From Parabacteroides chinchillae (GTDB taxonomy: Bacteria > Bacteroidota > Bacteroidia > Bacteroidales > Tannerellaceae), in the NCBI RefSeq assembly GCF_900108035.1, contig NZ_FNVS01000016.1:32704-96703 (forward strand): DNA of 64,000 nucleotides, in the 5' to 3' direction. The translations under genes were made by a program, and so were the position numbers. Shown piece by piece: positions 42,433 to 51,047 of the stretch (positions are counted from its first letter, which is position 1; each line of letters opens with the position of its first letter). The notes beneath the pieces are model-generated. The model saw nothing but the letters and a program-made list of their open reading frames with translations, made no database searches and was not told where the DNA came from.

Positions 42433-45231
42433 CTATAAAGCAATATCTAATTTTTCTTTTAAATATTTACCTGTATACGATTCCTTACAAGCCACTATAT
42501 CTTCAGGCGTTCCGGTACAAACCAAACCACCTCCGGCTTTTCCTCCTTCTGGCCCCAAATCTATCACATAGTCAGCACACTTAATCACATCCATGTTATG
42601 TTCAATGATAACAACAGTATGCCCTTTATCTATCAAAGCATTGAATGCTTTTAATAACGTTTTAATATCATGAAAATGAAGTCCGGTTGTCGGTTCATCG
42701 AAGACAAATAAAGTAGGCTGCTGTTTCTCTTGCCCCAGATAATATGCCAGTTTCACACGTTGGTTTTCCCCACCCGACAAAGTGGAGGAAGTCTGTCCCA
42801 GTTTAATATATCCCAAGCCCACATCCTGAAGAGGTTTCAACTTTTTAACGATTTTCTTCTCCTGCGATCCGGAAGACTGTCCAAAAAACTCGATAGCTTG
42901 GTTAACCGTCATTTCCAATACATCATAAATACTAGCTCCGCAGTATTCCACTTCCAGGATTTCGGATTTAAAACGTTTACCATGACAAGCTTCACATTCC
43001 AATGTTATATCGGCCATAAACTGCATTTCAACAGTTATTTTACCCTCACCTTTACATTCTTCGCAACGTCCGCCTTCTTTATTAAAAGAGAAATAAGCCG
43101 AATTATACCCCATCTGCTTTGCCAAAGGCTGATCTCCATACAATTTACGTATTTCATCATAAGCGCCTATATAAGTTACCGGATTGGAACGCGAACTTTT
43201 CCCAATCGAATTCTGGTCTACAAACTCTATCGATTGTATCATATGCATATCCCCTTCCAAACCTGAGCAATCAACCATTAACCGGGCAGCTTCATCCAGA
43301 TAATGCTTTACTCCTTCATAAAAAATATCACGCACTAATGAACTCTTGCCTGATCCACTGACACCCGACACAACAGTCATTACATTCAATGGGAACTTTA
43401 CATCTATTCCTTTAAGGTTGTTCTTACGTGCTCCTTTTACTTCTATATAATTATTCCAAGGACGACGGAAAGAAGGGACATCTATTTTATCATCACCAGT
43501 CAGATATCGCACCGTATGGCTTTCACTATTTGTTTGCAGATTATTAATGTCTCCCTGATACACGACTTCCCCCCCCAACCGTCCGGCCTTAGGCCCAATG
43601 TCTATAATGTAATCAGCAGCACGGATTATTTCCTCATCATGCTCCACCACAACTACCGTATTGCCCAACGATTGCAACTGCCTTAATACATTAATCAGCA
43701 AATCCGTATCTCTTGAATGAAGACCGATACTTGGTTCATCCAATATATAAAGAGACCCAACCAAGCTACTGCCCAAAGAAGTAGCAAGATTAATACGCTG
43801 GCTCTCTCCTCCCGAAAGAGAAGATGACAGACGGTCTAATGAAAGATACCCCAAACCTACATCCAAAAGAAATTGAAGACGGCTGTTTATTTCTGTCAGC
43901 AAGCGTTTAGCTACAGCTGCATCCGTTTCATCGAGCTCCAGATTATCAAAAAAACTTTTTGCTTCTGTAATAGGCAATGTTACCAGTTGAGCTATGTTTT
44001 TTCCTCCTATCCGTACATAAAGGGCTTCAGGTTTCAACCGGGCGCCTTTACAAACCGGGCAAGTAGTCTTTCCACGATAGCGCGCCTGCATAACCCTGTA
44101 TTGTATCTTATATAAATTTTCTTCCACAAATTTGAAGAAATCATCAATGCCATGCAATCCCGGAGCACCATGCCAAAGTAAATCTTTTTCCTTATCCGTC
44201 AAGTCATAATAAGGCCGGTGAATTGGGAACTTGTATTTTTCGCTTTTGGCTACAAACTCCTTCAGCCATTCGCCCATTACTTCTCCCTTCCAACATACAA
44301 CAGCTCCCTGATACACCGACAAACTTTTATCCGGCACCACAAGATTTTCGTCTATGCCCAAAATCTTGCCGAAGCCTTCACATACCGGACACGCTCCTAG
44401 AGGATTATTAAAACTGAACATCATATCCGTAGGCTCCGTAAAAACTATACCATCCGTTTCAAACCGTTTGGAGAATTCTTTCGTCACCGTTTCTTCAGGA
44501 GTATAGATACGGATTATGCAAGTGCCATGCCCTTCAAAAAAAGCAGTCTCTGCTGAATCTGCCAAACGGCTTTTCAATGTCTTGTCATCCGATATGGTCA
44601 AACGGTCGATCAGCAATTCAACATTTTGGGAGTTCTGCAACGCTTCATCTCCAATCACTTCTCCTATACGATAAACATTATCATTAATTGCCAGACGCGT
44701 ATATCCTTCTTTTTGTAAAATCTCCAATTGTTCCTTCATACTTCGTCCCTCAGGCAACACAACCGGAGCATAAACAGCAAAACGAGTCCCATCAGGATAA
44801 GCCAACACCATATTAACAATATCGCTAACCTGGTGTTTCTTTACTTCTTCACCGGAAACAGGAGATATGGTTTTCCCTATACGGGCATACAAAAGACGTA
44901 AGTATTCATATATTTCAGTTGATGTACCTACCGTAGAACGCGGATTACGGGTATTTACCTTTTGCTCAATGGCTATTGCAGGAGGAATACCTTTAATATA
45001 ATCACATTCCGGTTTACTCATCCTGCCCAGAAACTGGCGGGCATATGCCGAAAGGCTTTCAACATACCGCCTTTGTCCTTCCGCATACAAAGTATCAAAA
45101 GCTAATGAAGACTTTCCGCTACCAGACAAACCGGTTATCACCACAAGCTTATCACGTGGAATTTCCACGTCGATATTCTTCAGATTATTAACACGTGCAC
45201 CTTTTATAAATATAGAATTGCTCTCAGACAT
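42433..45231 (-). CDS. uvrA: Excinuclease ABC subunit A
   Basis: UvrA is the ATP-dependent damage sensor of nucleotide excision repair. It loads UvrB on lesions. The 932-residue protein carries two ABC ATPase halves. The first P-loop is [20 protein letters not shown] and the second [18 protein letters not shown]. The signature motifs [16 protein letters not shown] and [16 protein letters not shown] each come before a Walker B ([24 protein letters not shown]). Zinc-binding CxxC pairs ([36 protein letters not shown]) are present. Length is standard. The promoter is well defined upstream at 45260-45291. Confidence 0.97.
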   Translation of the reverse strand: MSESNSIFIKGARVNNLKNIDVEIPRDKLVVITGLSGSGKSSLAFDTLYAEGQRRYVESLSAYARQFLGRMSKPECDYIKGIPPAIAIEQKVNTRNPRSTVGTSTEIYEYLRLLYARIGKTISPVSGEEVKKHQVSDIVNMVLAYPDGTRFAVYAPVVLPEGRSMKEQLEILQKEGYTRLAINDNVYRIGEVIGDEALQNSQNVELLIDRLTISDDKTLKSRLADSAETAFFEGHGTCIIRIYTPEETVTKEFSKRFETDGIVFTEPTDMMFSFNNPLGACPVCEGFGKILGIDENLVVPDKSLSVYQGAVVCWKGEVMGEWLKEFVAKSEKYKFPIHRPYYDLTDKEKDLLWHGAPGLHGIDDFFKFVEENLYKIQYRVMQARYRGKTTCPVCKGARLKPEALYVRIGGKNIAQLVTLPITEAKSFFDNLELDETDAAVAKRLLTEINSRLQFLLDVGLGYLSLDRLSSSLSGGESQRINLATSLGSSLVGSLYILDEPSIGLHSRDTDLLINVLRQLQSLGNTVVVVEHDEEIIRAADYIIDIGPKAGRLGGEVVYQGDINNLQTNSESHTVRYLTGDDKIDVPSFRRPWNNYIEVKGARKNNLKGIDVKFPLNVMTVVSGVSGSGKSSLVRDIFYEGVKHYLDEAARLMVDCSGLEGDMHMIQSIEFVDQNSIGKSSRSNPVTYIGAYDEIRKLYGDQPLAKQMGYNSAYFSFNKEGGRCEECKGEGKITVEMQFMADITLECEACHGKRFKSEILEVEYCGASIYDVLEMTVNQAIEFFGQSSGSQEKKIVKKLKPLQDVGLGYIKLGQTSSTLSGGENQRVKLAYYLGQEKQQPTLFVFDEPTTGLHFHDIKTLLKAFNALIDKGHTVVIIEHNMDVIKCADYVIDLGPEGGKAGGGLVCTGTPEDIVACKESYTGKYLKEKLDIAL

Positions 45232-45259
45232 AATACCTTTTCCTATTTTTCTTAACTTG

Positions 45260-45291
45260 CAAAGTTAGAAAAGTAATGCCGTTTTGACAAA
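45260..45291 (-). promoter_or_regulatory. Promoter of uvrA
   Basis: On the minus strand TTTG (45288-45291) is followed after 20 bases by TAACTTTG (45260-45267), a good match to the Bacteroidales promoter. It lies 29 bases before the uvrA ATG. Confidence 0.7.
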
Positions 45292-45328
45292 CAATCAATA
45301 AGTATTCACATTAGAAGTTACGAAACCT

Positions 45329-45359
45329 TTTGTTTTTAAAAGATATTCATGTATTTTTG
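45329..45359 (+). promoter_or_regulatory. Promoter of the GHL10-family lipoprotein gene
   Basis: TTTG (45329-45332) is followed after 19 bases by TATTTTTG (45352-45359), matching both elements of the Bacteroidales promoter with consensus spacing. The start codon is 37 bases downstream. Confidence 0.75.
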
Positions 45360-45395
45360 TTGAGTTTTCGTACATAAAAACAAATAAATAGAACA

Positions 45396-46925
45396 ATGTA
45401 TATAAAATATCTCCGTCTGCTATTGGCGATATTATCTATTGCTATGTCTTCATGTTCAACCGTCCGGGAAATTCCGCGTCAAACGACAGGCCAAAAAGAA
45501 GCAAAAAGAGAATTCCGAGGAGCATGGATTCAAACAGCTTTTCAGGGCGAATACAAAGACATGACTCCATCTCAAATGAAAAAAGATTTCATTCGTAAAC
45601 TTAATTATCTACAAAATTGCGGCATTAATGCCATCATTTTTCAGATACGTCCGGAAGCAGATGCTTTTTATAAATCAGAAATAGAACCCTGGAGCCGTTT
45701 TTATACGGGAGAACAGGGAAAAGCTCCAGCCGGCAACTTCGACCTGATGGCCTTTCTCATTAAAGAATGCCACAAAAGAAACATGGAATTCCATGCCTGG
45801 CTAAATCCTTACCGGGTGAGCACTGCCGGTAATACCAAATTTGCCGATTCACATATCTACTATCGCCACCCGGAATGGTTTGTTACTTATAACAAACAAA
45901 TACTTTTCGACCCGGGATTACCCGAAAGCCGTCAGTTTATTTGTAGGGTTGTTCGTGATATTGTTACCCGCTACGACGTAGATGCCATCCACATGGATGA
46001 TTACTTTTATCCATACCCGGCAGCAGGGCTTTCTTTTCCCGACGATAACAGTTTCTACAAGTACGGTTTGCGCAAAGGATATACAGAAGCCCAACGGAAT
46101 GACTGGCGCAGAGAAAACGTAAATAAACTGATAAAAGAGATCAAACGCACCATTTTGCTGTCCAAACCCTGGGTACGGTTCGGTATCAGCCCGTTCGGTA
46201 TTTATAGGAACAAGAAAAATACCCCCGACAACTCCGGCAGCGAAACCAACGGTCTACAAAATTATGACGATTTATATGCCGACATACTTTATTGGGTAAA
46301 GCAAGGATGGATAGACTACAACATGCCACAAATATACTGGGAAATAGGGCATCCGGCAGCAGACTATATCACACTAATTAAATGGTGGGACAAAAATACA
46401 AACGGAAGTCATCTTTATATCGGGCAAGATGTAGCCCGCACAATGAAAGCCAATGAGCTGACACGAAAGATGCGTTATGAAAGAGCCTTACCTCATGTCA
46501 GTGGTAATTGTTTCTGGCCGGCCAACGAAATTTTATGGAACAACAAAGGCGTTGCCGACAGCTTGAAACGAAATTATCATCGCTATCCGGCATTAATTCC
46601 GGCATACACACACATGCACAACCGTGCTCCGCAGGAAGTAAAGAAACTAAAAACAGAATGGACTCCGCAAGGCTATATGCTCCATTGGATAGCAGAACAG
46701 AGTGAGACCAACCCCGAACTCGCATCCTATTTTGTAATTTACCGTTTTGATGATAAAGAACCGGTAGATTTAAGTAATCCGGCTAAAATAGCTGCCATTA
46801 CACGTAAAACGAATTATCTGTTACCTTACAATGATGGTAAGCGTAAATATCGCTATATAGTAACAGCTGTAGATCGTTTCCATAATGAAACAAAAAAAGG
46901 AAAAAGTAAGAAAGTTAAACTCTAA
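45396..46925 (+). CDS. Glycosyl hydrolase-like (GHL10, YngK-type) lipoprotein
   Basis: The 509-residue protein starts with a lipoprotein signal (LLLAILSIAMSSCS, Cys near residue 20). It continues with a GHL10 (DUF187/YngK) TIM-barrel domain: REFRGAWIQTAF, CGINAIIFQIRPEADAFY, EPWSRFYTGEQGK, HAWLNPYRVS and VDAIHMDDYFYPYP, which carries the conserved acidic residues. The C-terminus looks like a fibronectin-III-like domain (YIVTAVDRFHNET). GHL10 proteins are predicted glycosidases, perhaps on cell-wall or surface glycans. It sits alone with its own promoter, diverging from uvrA. Confidence 0.92.
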   Translation: MYIKYLRLLLAILSIAMSSCSTVREIPRQTTGQKEAKREFRGAWIQTAFQGEYKDMTPSQMKKDFIRKLNYLQNCGINAIIFQIRPEADAFYKSEIEPWSRFYTGEQGKAPAGNFDLMAFLIKECHKRNMEFHAWLNPYRVSTAGNTKFADSHIYYRHPEWFVTYNKQILFDPGLPESRQFICRVVRDIVTRYDVDAIHMDDYFYPYPAAGLSFPDDNSFYKYGLRKGYTEAQRNDWRRENVNKLIKEIKRTILLSKPWVRFGISPFGIYRNKKNTPDNSGSETNGLQNYDDLYADILYWVKQGWIDYNMPQIYWEIGHPAADYITLIKWWDKNTNGSHLYIGQDVARTMKANELTRKMRYERALPHVSGNCFWPANEILWNNKGVADSLKRNYHRYPALIPAYTHMHNRAPQEVKKLKTEWTPQGYMLHWIAEQSETNPELASYFVIYRFDDKEPVDLSNPAKIAAITRKTNYLLPYNDGKRKYRYIVTAVDRFHNETKKGKSKKVKL

Positions 46926-46940
46926 GTCGCTCATATAATT

Positions 46941-47792
46941 ATGTCCGATCAAAGATAGGCCAAATTCACGGATTGTTCTTCGTGCAAGTCTTACCAGACG
47001 AATATATTCAAATACCGTGCATATCCTAGGGGAATGATGATACCTCAGGCCAGATGTATGCAGAACACTATCTATTTTCTCATCTCCGGCAAAGTACTTG
47101 TAAAAAGTGAAGAACATCCGATGACTACTTTCTCGAGCGGACAATTTATCCTTCAACCGATAGGTTCGCGGGTAGAATTCCACATTCTCGAATCATGCGA
47201 ATGTATTCTTTACCTTTTCGACCGTCCGCAAAACGTATGTAATGACCGCTTTCTGAGCGGGGAAACCATGGCCGGAAACATGACCGTTACTCCCATAGTA
47301 ATGAATTCCTGTACTCCACTCGTATTATATCTGGAAGGAATGAAGAAATACATAAACGACGCTATGTTATGTTGCAACTTCCTTCAAGCGAAAGGAACCG
47401 AATTAATATACATACTTAATTGTTATTATCCTCTTAAAGAACTGGCTACTTTTTATGCCCCGATTTACAGATACACCAAGAGCTTTAAATATTTTGTAAT
47501 GCAAAATTACCTGAAAGCAAAAGATGTTGAATCTTTTGCTCAACTAGGAGGCTATAGCCTCCCTACCTTCCGGCGTATTTTTAAAGAAACCTTCGGAGAG
47601 CCTGCATATCAATGGATGGTTAAAAAGAAATGCCAGGACATTCACAACGATCTTATCACCACCAACCAAAGTATTTCCGAAATTTGCTATAAATACGGAT
47701 TCGAATCATTGGCCAATTTCTCACATTTCTGCCGGGCCAACTTTGGCAAATCACCACGTACCATACGTAATGAAAGGATCGGAAACATATAA
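46941..47792 (+). pseudogene. AraC-family regulator with stop codon near the N-terminus
   Basis: The frame from ATG 46941 reads MSDQR, then TAG at 46956, then continues without stop through AKFTDCSSCKSYQTNIFKY and on to 47792. The first start after the stop is ATG 47034, giving 252 residues. The product keeps the N-terminal sensor (YFLISGKVLVKSEEHP) and an intact C-terminal AraC HTH pair (SFAQLGGYSLPTFRRIF, ICYKYGFESLANFSHFCRAN), so a shortened protein from 47034 could still be made and bind DNA. The broken start, and the fimbrillin fragment downstream, suggest a decaying regulator of a lost fimbrial locus. Confidence 0.65.
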
Positions 47793-47894
47793 AAATCAAC
47801 AAATATCATACATTTCACAACTTATTGAGCAGAAAAAACAATTTAGTCCGTTTTTAAATAGAATACTTCTGGATACTGATTTGGGAGAATGTAA

Positions 47895-48044
47895 AAAGAC
47901 GGTACAGATTATCAATTCACGCCAACTGCTACATTAGAAGCAGGTACAACAACAATCAGTGTTACTGTTACATCTACCGGTGTTGAATTCAATCAAAGTG
48001 TCGAAGCATGGAAAGATAACACAGGAACAGCAACCATCCGGTAA
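47895..48044 (+). pseudogene. Fimbrillin-like C-terminal remnant
   Basis: An open stretch bounded by an in-frame TAA at 47892-47894 and the TAA at 48042-48044 encodes 49 residues. They contain TATLEAGTTTISVTVTSTGV and EFNQSVEAWKDNTGTATI, the pattern of the C-terminal beta strand region of Bacteroidales fimbrillin (Mfa-like) proteins: an ...TLKAG-Y...ITV..TG..V...I..W... motif. No start codon fits and no upstream part of the gene remains. It sits in the 299-base gap between the AraC-type gene and the sulfatase. It is read as a degraded fragment. Confidence 0.55.
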
Positions 48045-48091
48045 ATATTCATATCTTTACGAACTAAACAAGAAATAGAATATTTACCAAC

Positions 48092-49642
48092 ATGAAATCA
48101 ACACTTATCCTGGGTATCGGAGCCTCGTTTCTGGCTACCGGTATAATACATGCCCAGAAACAACAACAAACGCAACAGAAAACACCCAATGTAATCCTTA
48201 TTTATGCCGACGATTTAGGTTACGGAGATCTGGAATGTTATGGAGCCAAACGTGTTCAAACACCAAATGTAAACCGGCTGGCAAACGAAGGCATCCGCTT
48301 CACCAACGCTTATGCAACAGCTTCTACCAGTACGCCTTCACGCTATTCTATGCTCACTGGCGAATATGCATGGCGTGTGCCCGGCACAGATATTGCCGCC
48401 GGCAATGCAGGTATGATTATCCGCCCCGAACGCTACACAATAGCCGACATGTTCAAAAATGCAGGATATGCCACAGCCGCGATAGGAAAATGGCATCTGG
48501 GCTTAGGTGATAAAACCGGAGAACAGGATTGGAATGCTCCGCTGCCAACAGCCTTAGGCGACTTAGGTTTCGACTATTCATATATAATGGCCGCCACAGC
48601 CGATCGTGTACCCTGCGTCTTTATAGAAAATGGCAAGGTAGCAAACTACGATCCGTCTGCCCCCATCGAGGTAAGCTACGAAAAGAACTTTGCGGGAGAA
48701 CCTACCGGAAGAGACAACCCCGAACTCCTATACAACCAGAAGCCCAGCTTCGGGCATGATATGTCTATCGTTAACGGTATCAGCCGTATCGGATTTATGA
48801 GAGGAGGCGGCAAAGCCCTTTGGAAAGACGAAAACATTGCCGACTCTATCACAACACATGCAATAGACTTTGTAAGATCAAACAAAGGCAAACCCTTCTT
48901 CATGTACTTTGCCACAAACGATGTGCATGTACCCCGTTTTCCGCACGACCGTTTCCGCGGCAAGAGCCCGATGGGACTACGCGGAGATGCAATTGCCCAA
49001 TTCGACTGGGCAGTAGGACAATTAATGAAAACACTGGACGAACTGGGCTTAACAGAGAATACATTAATTATCCTATCCAGCGACAACGGCCCGGTAGTAG
49101 ATGATGGTTATGCAGACAGAGCCGTAGAATTATTGGGCGACCATAAACCAACCGGCCCGCTACGAGGCAACAAATACAGCGCATTTGAGGGCGGGACACG
49201 CATCCCGGCAATCGTACATTGGCCAAAAGAAATTAAGAAAGCCACCGTATCCGATGCCCTGGTTTGCCAGATCGACTGGCTTGCTTCATTGGCGGCATTA
49301 ACCAATTCGCGCCTGCCCAAAGGAAGCGCTCCCGACAGTTACGACTACCTCAATGCCTGGTTAGGCAAAGATAATGAAGGACGTCCCTGGGTAATAGAAC
49401 AGGCATTAAACCGCGCCCTATCCGTACGCACAAAAGACTGGAAGTATATCGAACCAAGCGCAGGCGCTCCGCTTATGCCGCGGGAGAATGTAGAAACCGG
49501 ATATTCGAGAGACCCTCAACTCTACGATATGACAAAAGAGGGCGAGCAAAACAACCAAGCCCTCCTACACCCCCAAGTGGTTTACAAACTACAAGGCATT
49601 CTGGCCGGAGCAAGAAATAAAACAGTTACACCTGAAAAATAG
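48092..49642 (+). CDS. S1-type sulfatase (serine at the formylglycine site)
   Basis: Sulfatases hydrolyse sulfate esters on host glycans or on polysaccharides and need a formylglycine made by anSME from Ser or Cys. The 516-residue protein has a signal peptide (residues 1-22, ending IIHAQ) and the metal-site start VILIYADDLGYGDLECYG. The sulfatase signature is STPSRYSMLTG with the modified Ser near residue 80. AAIGKWHLG, FFMYFATNDVHVPRFPHDRF and ILSSDNGPV follow. Use of Ser indicates anSME-type maturation, normal for anaerobic Bacteroidales. It is not inside the SusCD cluster. Its target glycan is unknown. Confidence 0.94.
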   Translation: MKSTLILGIGASFLATGIIHAQKQQQTQQKTPNVILIYADDLGYGDLECYGAKRVQTPNVNRLANEGIRFTNAYATASTSTPSRYSMLTGEYAWRVPGTDIAAGNAGMIIRPERYTIADMFKNAGYATAAIGKWHLGLGDKTGEQDWNAPLPTALGDLGFDYSYIMAATADRVPCVFIENGKVANYDPSAPIEVSYEKNFAGEPTGRDNPELLYNQKPSFGHDMSIVNGISRIGFMRGGGKALWKDENIADSITTHAIDFVRSNKGKPFFMYFATNDVHVPRFPHDRFRGKSPMGLRGDAIAQFDWAVGQLMKTLDELGLTENTLIILSSDNGPVVDDGYADRAVELLGDHKPTGPLRGNKYSAFEGGTRIPAIVHWPKEIKKATVSDALVCQIDWLASLAALTNSRLPKGSAPDSYDYLNAWLGKDNEGRPWVIEQALNRALSVRTKDWKYIEPSAGAPLMPRENVETGYSRDPQLYDMTKEGEQNNQALLHPQVVYKLQGILAGARNKTVTPEK

Positions 49643-49675
49643 AAGCAGAAGGTGAAGAGGCCGGCGTCCCGACCT

Positions 49676-49792
49676 CCCCTGTCAGACCAATCCCCCTAGG
49701 TAGGGAGAAAGAATCTCCCCTAGTAGGGGGAAAAGATCTCCCTAGGTAAGGAGAAAAGACCTCCCTAGGTAGGGGGATGGTTTCGTCAGGGG
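49676..49792. repeat. Palindrome array, 4 units at 23-bp spacing (CCCTAGGTAGGG core)
   Basis: Four CTCCCTAGGTAGGG-like units have TAGGG (or TAAGG) starting at 49701, 49724, 49747 and 49770, exactly 23 bases apart, with A-rich spacers. The outer CCCCTG (about 49677) and CAGGGG (about 49787) with adjacent ACCA/TGGT can pair and enclose the array. It lies between the convergent sulfatase and clostripain genes. There is no ORF and no long T run. Function is unknown. Confidence 0.85.
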
Positions 49793-49813
49793 AATGTCAA
49801 TGCCTCCCGGGCA

Positions 49814-50974
49814 TCACCAGCCTGTTTGCGACCAGCCAGCCACTTTATACCATGCCAAGTTCTGATAAAACGCATTTACGGATGCCATCGAGGAGCGGGG
49901 AACATATCCGGAAACACCGCCGGCATCAAGATCCATTGCAAACATACTTTGAACCAGTCCGGAGAAGTTCTTCGGAGTAGTCTTCCAATAAATCACGGCA
50001 GCATCAAATGCAGACTTCCATTCGGTATAATCGCTGTTGCCCCCCGTTAATTTATAAATAAAGCGTTCCAAATCATAATAATACTGCATGTAGCGTTTAT
50101 CATAGCACATCACACCGGAAACAGCAATATCCTGTTTGTTTTGGATATACTTAGGAAGCACTTTTGCCGTGGCAGAAGCTAAGTGCTCCAGCTCACTACA
50201 CTTTAGCACAGCCACCGAAGCACCGGCCGTCCAGTTAGAATTACTAAGCCCGGCGCCACCTTTATACAATCCATTATAGTATTCATAATAAGCAGTGGCA
50301 ATTGCCAATCCTGCATTTTCTTTAACAAAGAAAGCGGGGGCAACCAGCTGATAAGGAGCTCCCGGACCCGGAATCTCGGTTGGAGAACCAATTAAATAAT
50401 CCATACAGTCCCGCAATTCATAGGCAACTTCTACAGACTCCATAAAGCAAGCATCGAAAAAGAGGAAATCCAGGTGCGGGATGCTTTGCAACACTTCGTG
50501 TAGTTCCGAAATATCCATATAGTCATCGCCATCTTGCCCCCACCAGCGCATCATGCTTTTAGGCAGCCAGCCCTCGCCGTGAGACCAAAGAACAAGGCCG
50601 TAACTTTCGGCCGGATATCTTTGAAAAGCATCAGACAGAAGACCTTTCATAACAGATATATCTAATGAGTTCTGTTCGCCAAACTCTTTCACCACTTCTT
50701 CTACAACCTGTCCTTTTTTATCTTTAGTAAGATGCAGCAAGCGAGGAGCGAAATTATCATCTATATACACCAGCAGATTACAAGATGCCGGATCTACCTC
50801 CTGCATGCCTTGCTTCATTTCCTCATAATCCTTCGAAGCAAAACCGGACAATGAGTTTTGGGCAACCATATATACTAACACAGTACGGGCTTTGTTAACC
50901 GGTTCGTCATCACGGCTGCATGAACAGAACACCATAGCAAATGACAAAAGAAAACAGAGTACATTATATTTCAT
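49814..50974 (-). CDS. Clostripain-family (C11) cysteine peptidase lipoprotein
   Basis: The 386-residue protein begins with a lipoprotein signal (CFLLSFAMVFCSCS). It has a caspase-like C11 fold: KARTVLVYMVAQNSLSGF, the catalytic His in LVLWSHGEGW at residue 132 and the catalytic Cys in FLFFDACFMESVEVAYEL at residue 176. C11 peptidases of gut Bacteroidales are often secreted or surface anchored and some are activated by self-cleavage. It is a single gene on the minus strand, convergent with the sulfatase and separated from it by the 23-base palindromic array. It is divergent from nothing nearby. The preceding gene on the same strand is the lamin-tail protein. Confidence 0.92.
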   Translation of the reverse strand: MKYNVLCFLLSFAMVFCSCSRDDEPVNKARTVLVYMVAQNSLSGFASKDYEEMKQGMQEVDPASCNLLVYIDDNFAPRLLHLTKDKKGQVVEEVVKEFGEQNSLDISVMKGLLSDAFQRYPAESYGLVLWSHGEGWLPKSMMRWWGQDGDDYMDISELHEVLQSIPHLDFLFFDACFMESVEVAYELRDCMDYLIGSPTEIPGPGAPYQLVAPAFFVKENAGLAIATAYYEYYNGLYKGGAGLSNSNWTAGASVAVLKCSELEHLASATAKVLPKYIQNKQDIAVSGVMCYDKRYMQYYYDLERFIYKLTGGNSDYTEWKSAFDAAVIYWKTTPKNFSGLVQSMFAMDLDAGGVSGYVPRSSMASVNAFYQNLAWYKVAGWSQTGW

Positions 50975-51047
50975 GACTCAAACTTTAAATTTAGTTAGGG
51001 ATACAAAGATAGTAAAAAACAGTCCTTACCTGCCGGCCAGCTCTATT

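Noticed and set aside
47743..47937. Small + strand open frame overlapping the end of the AraC-type gene
   Set aside because: It starts within the AraC gene in another frame and has no recognisable features. The fimbrillin-like remnant in the next frame explains the tail better.
49690..49780. CRISPR array
   Set aside because: There are only four palindromic units and the intervals are short A-rich spacers, not unique 30-base spacers. No cas genes are present.
49690..49780. G-quadruplex motif
   Set aside because: G runs are separated by more than seven bases on each strand and are interrupted by complementary C runs, so hairpins are more likely.
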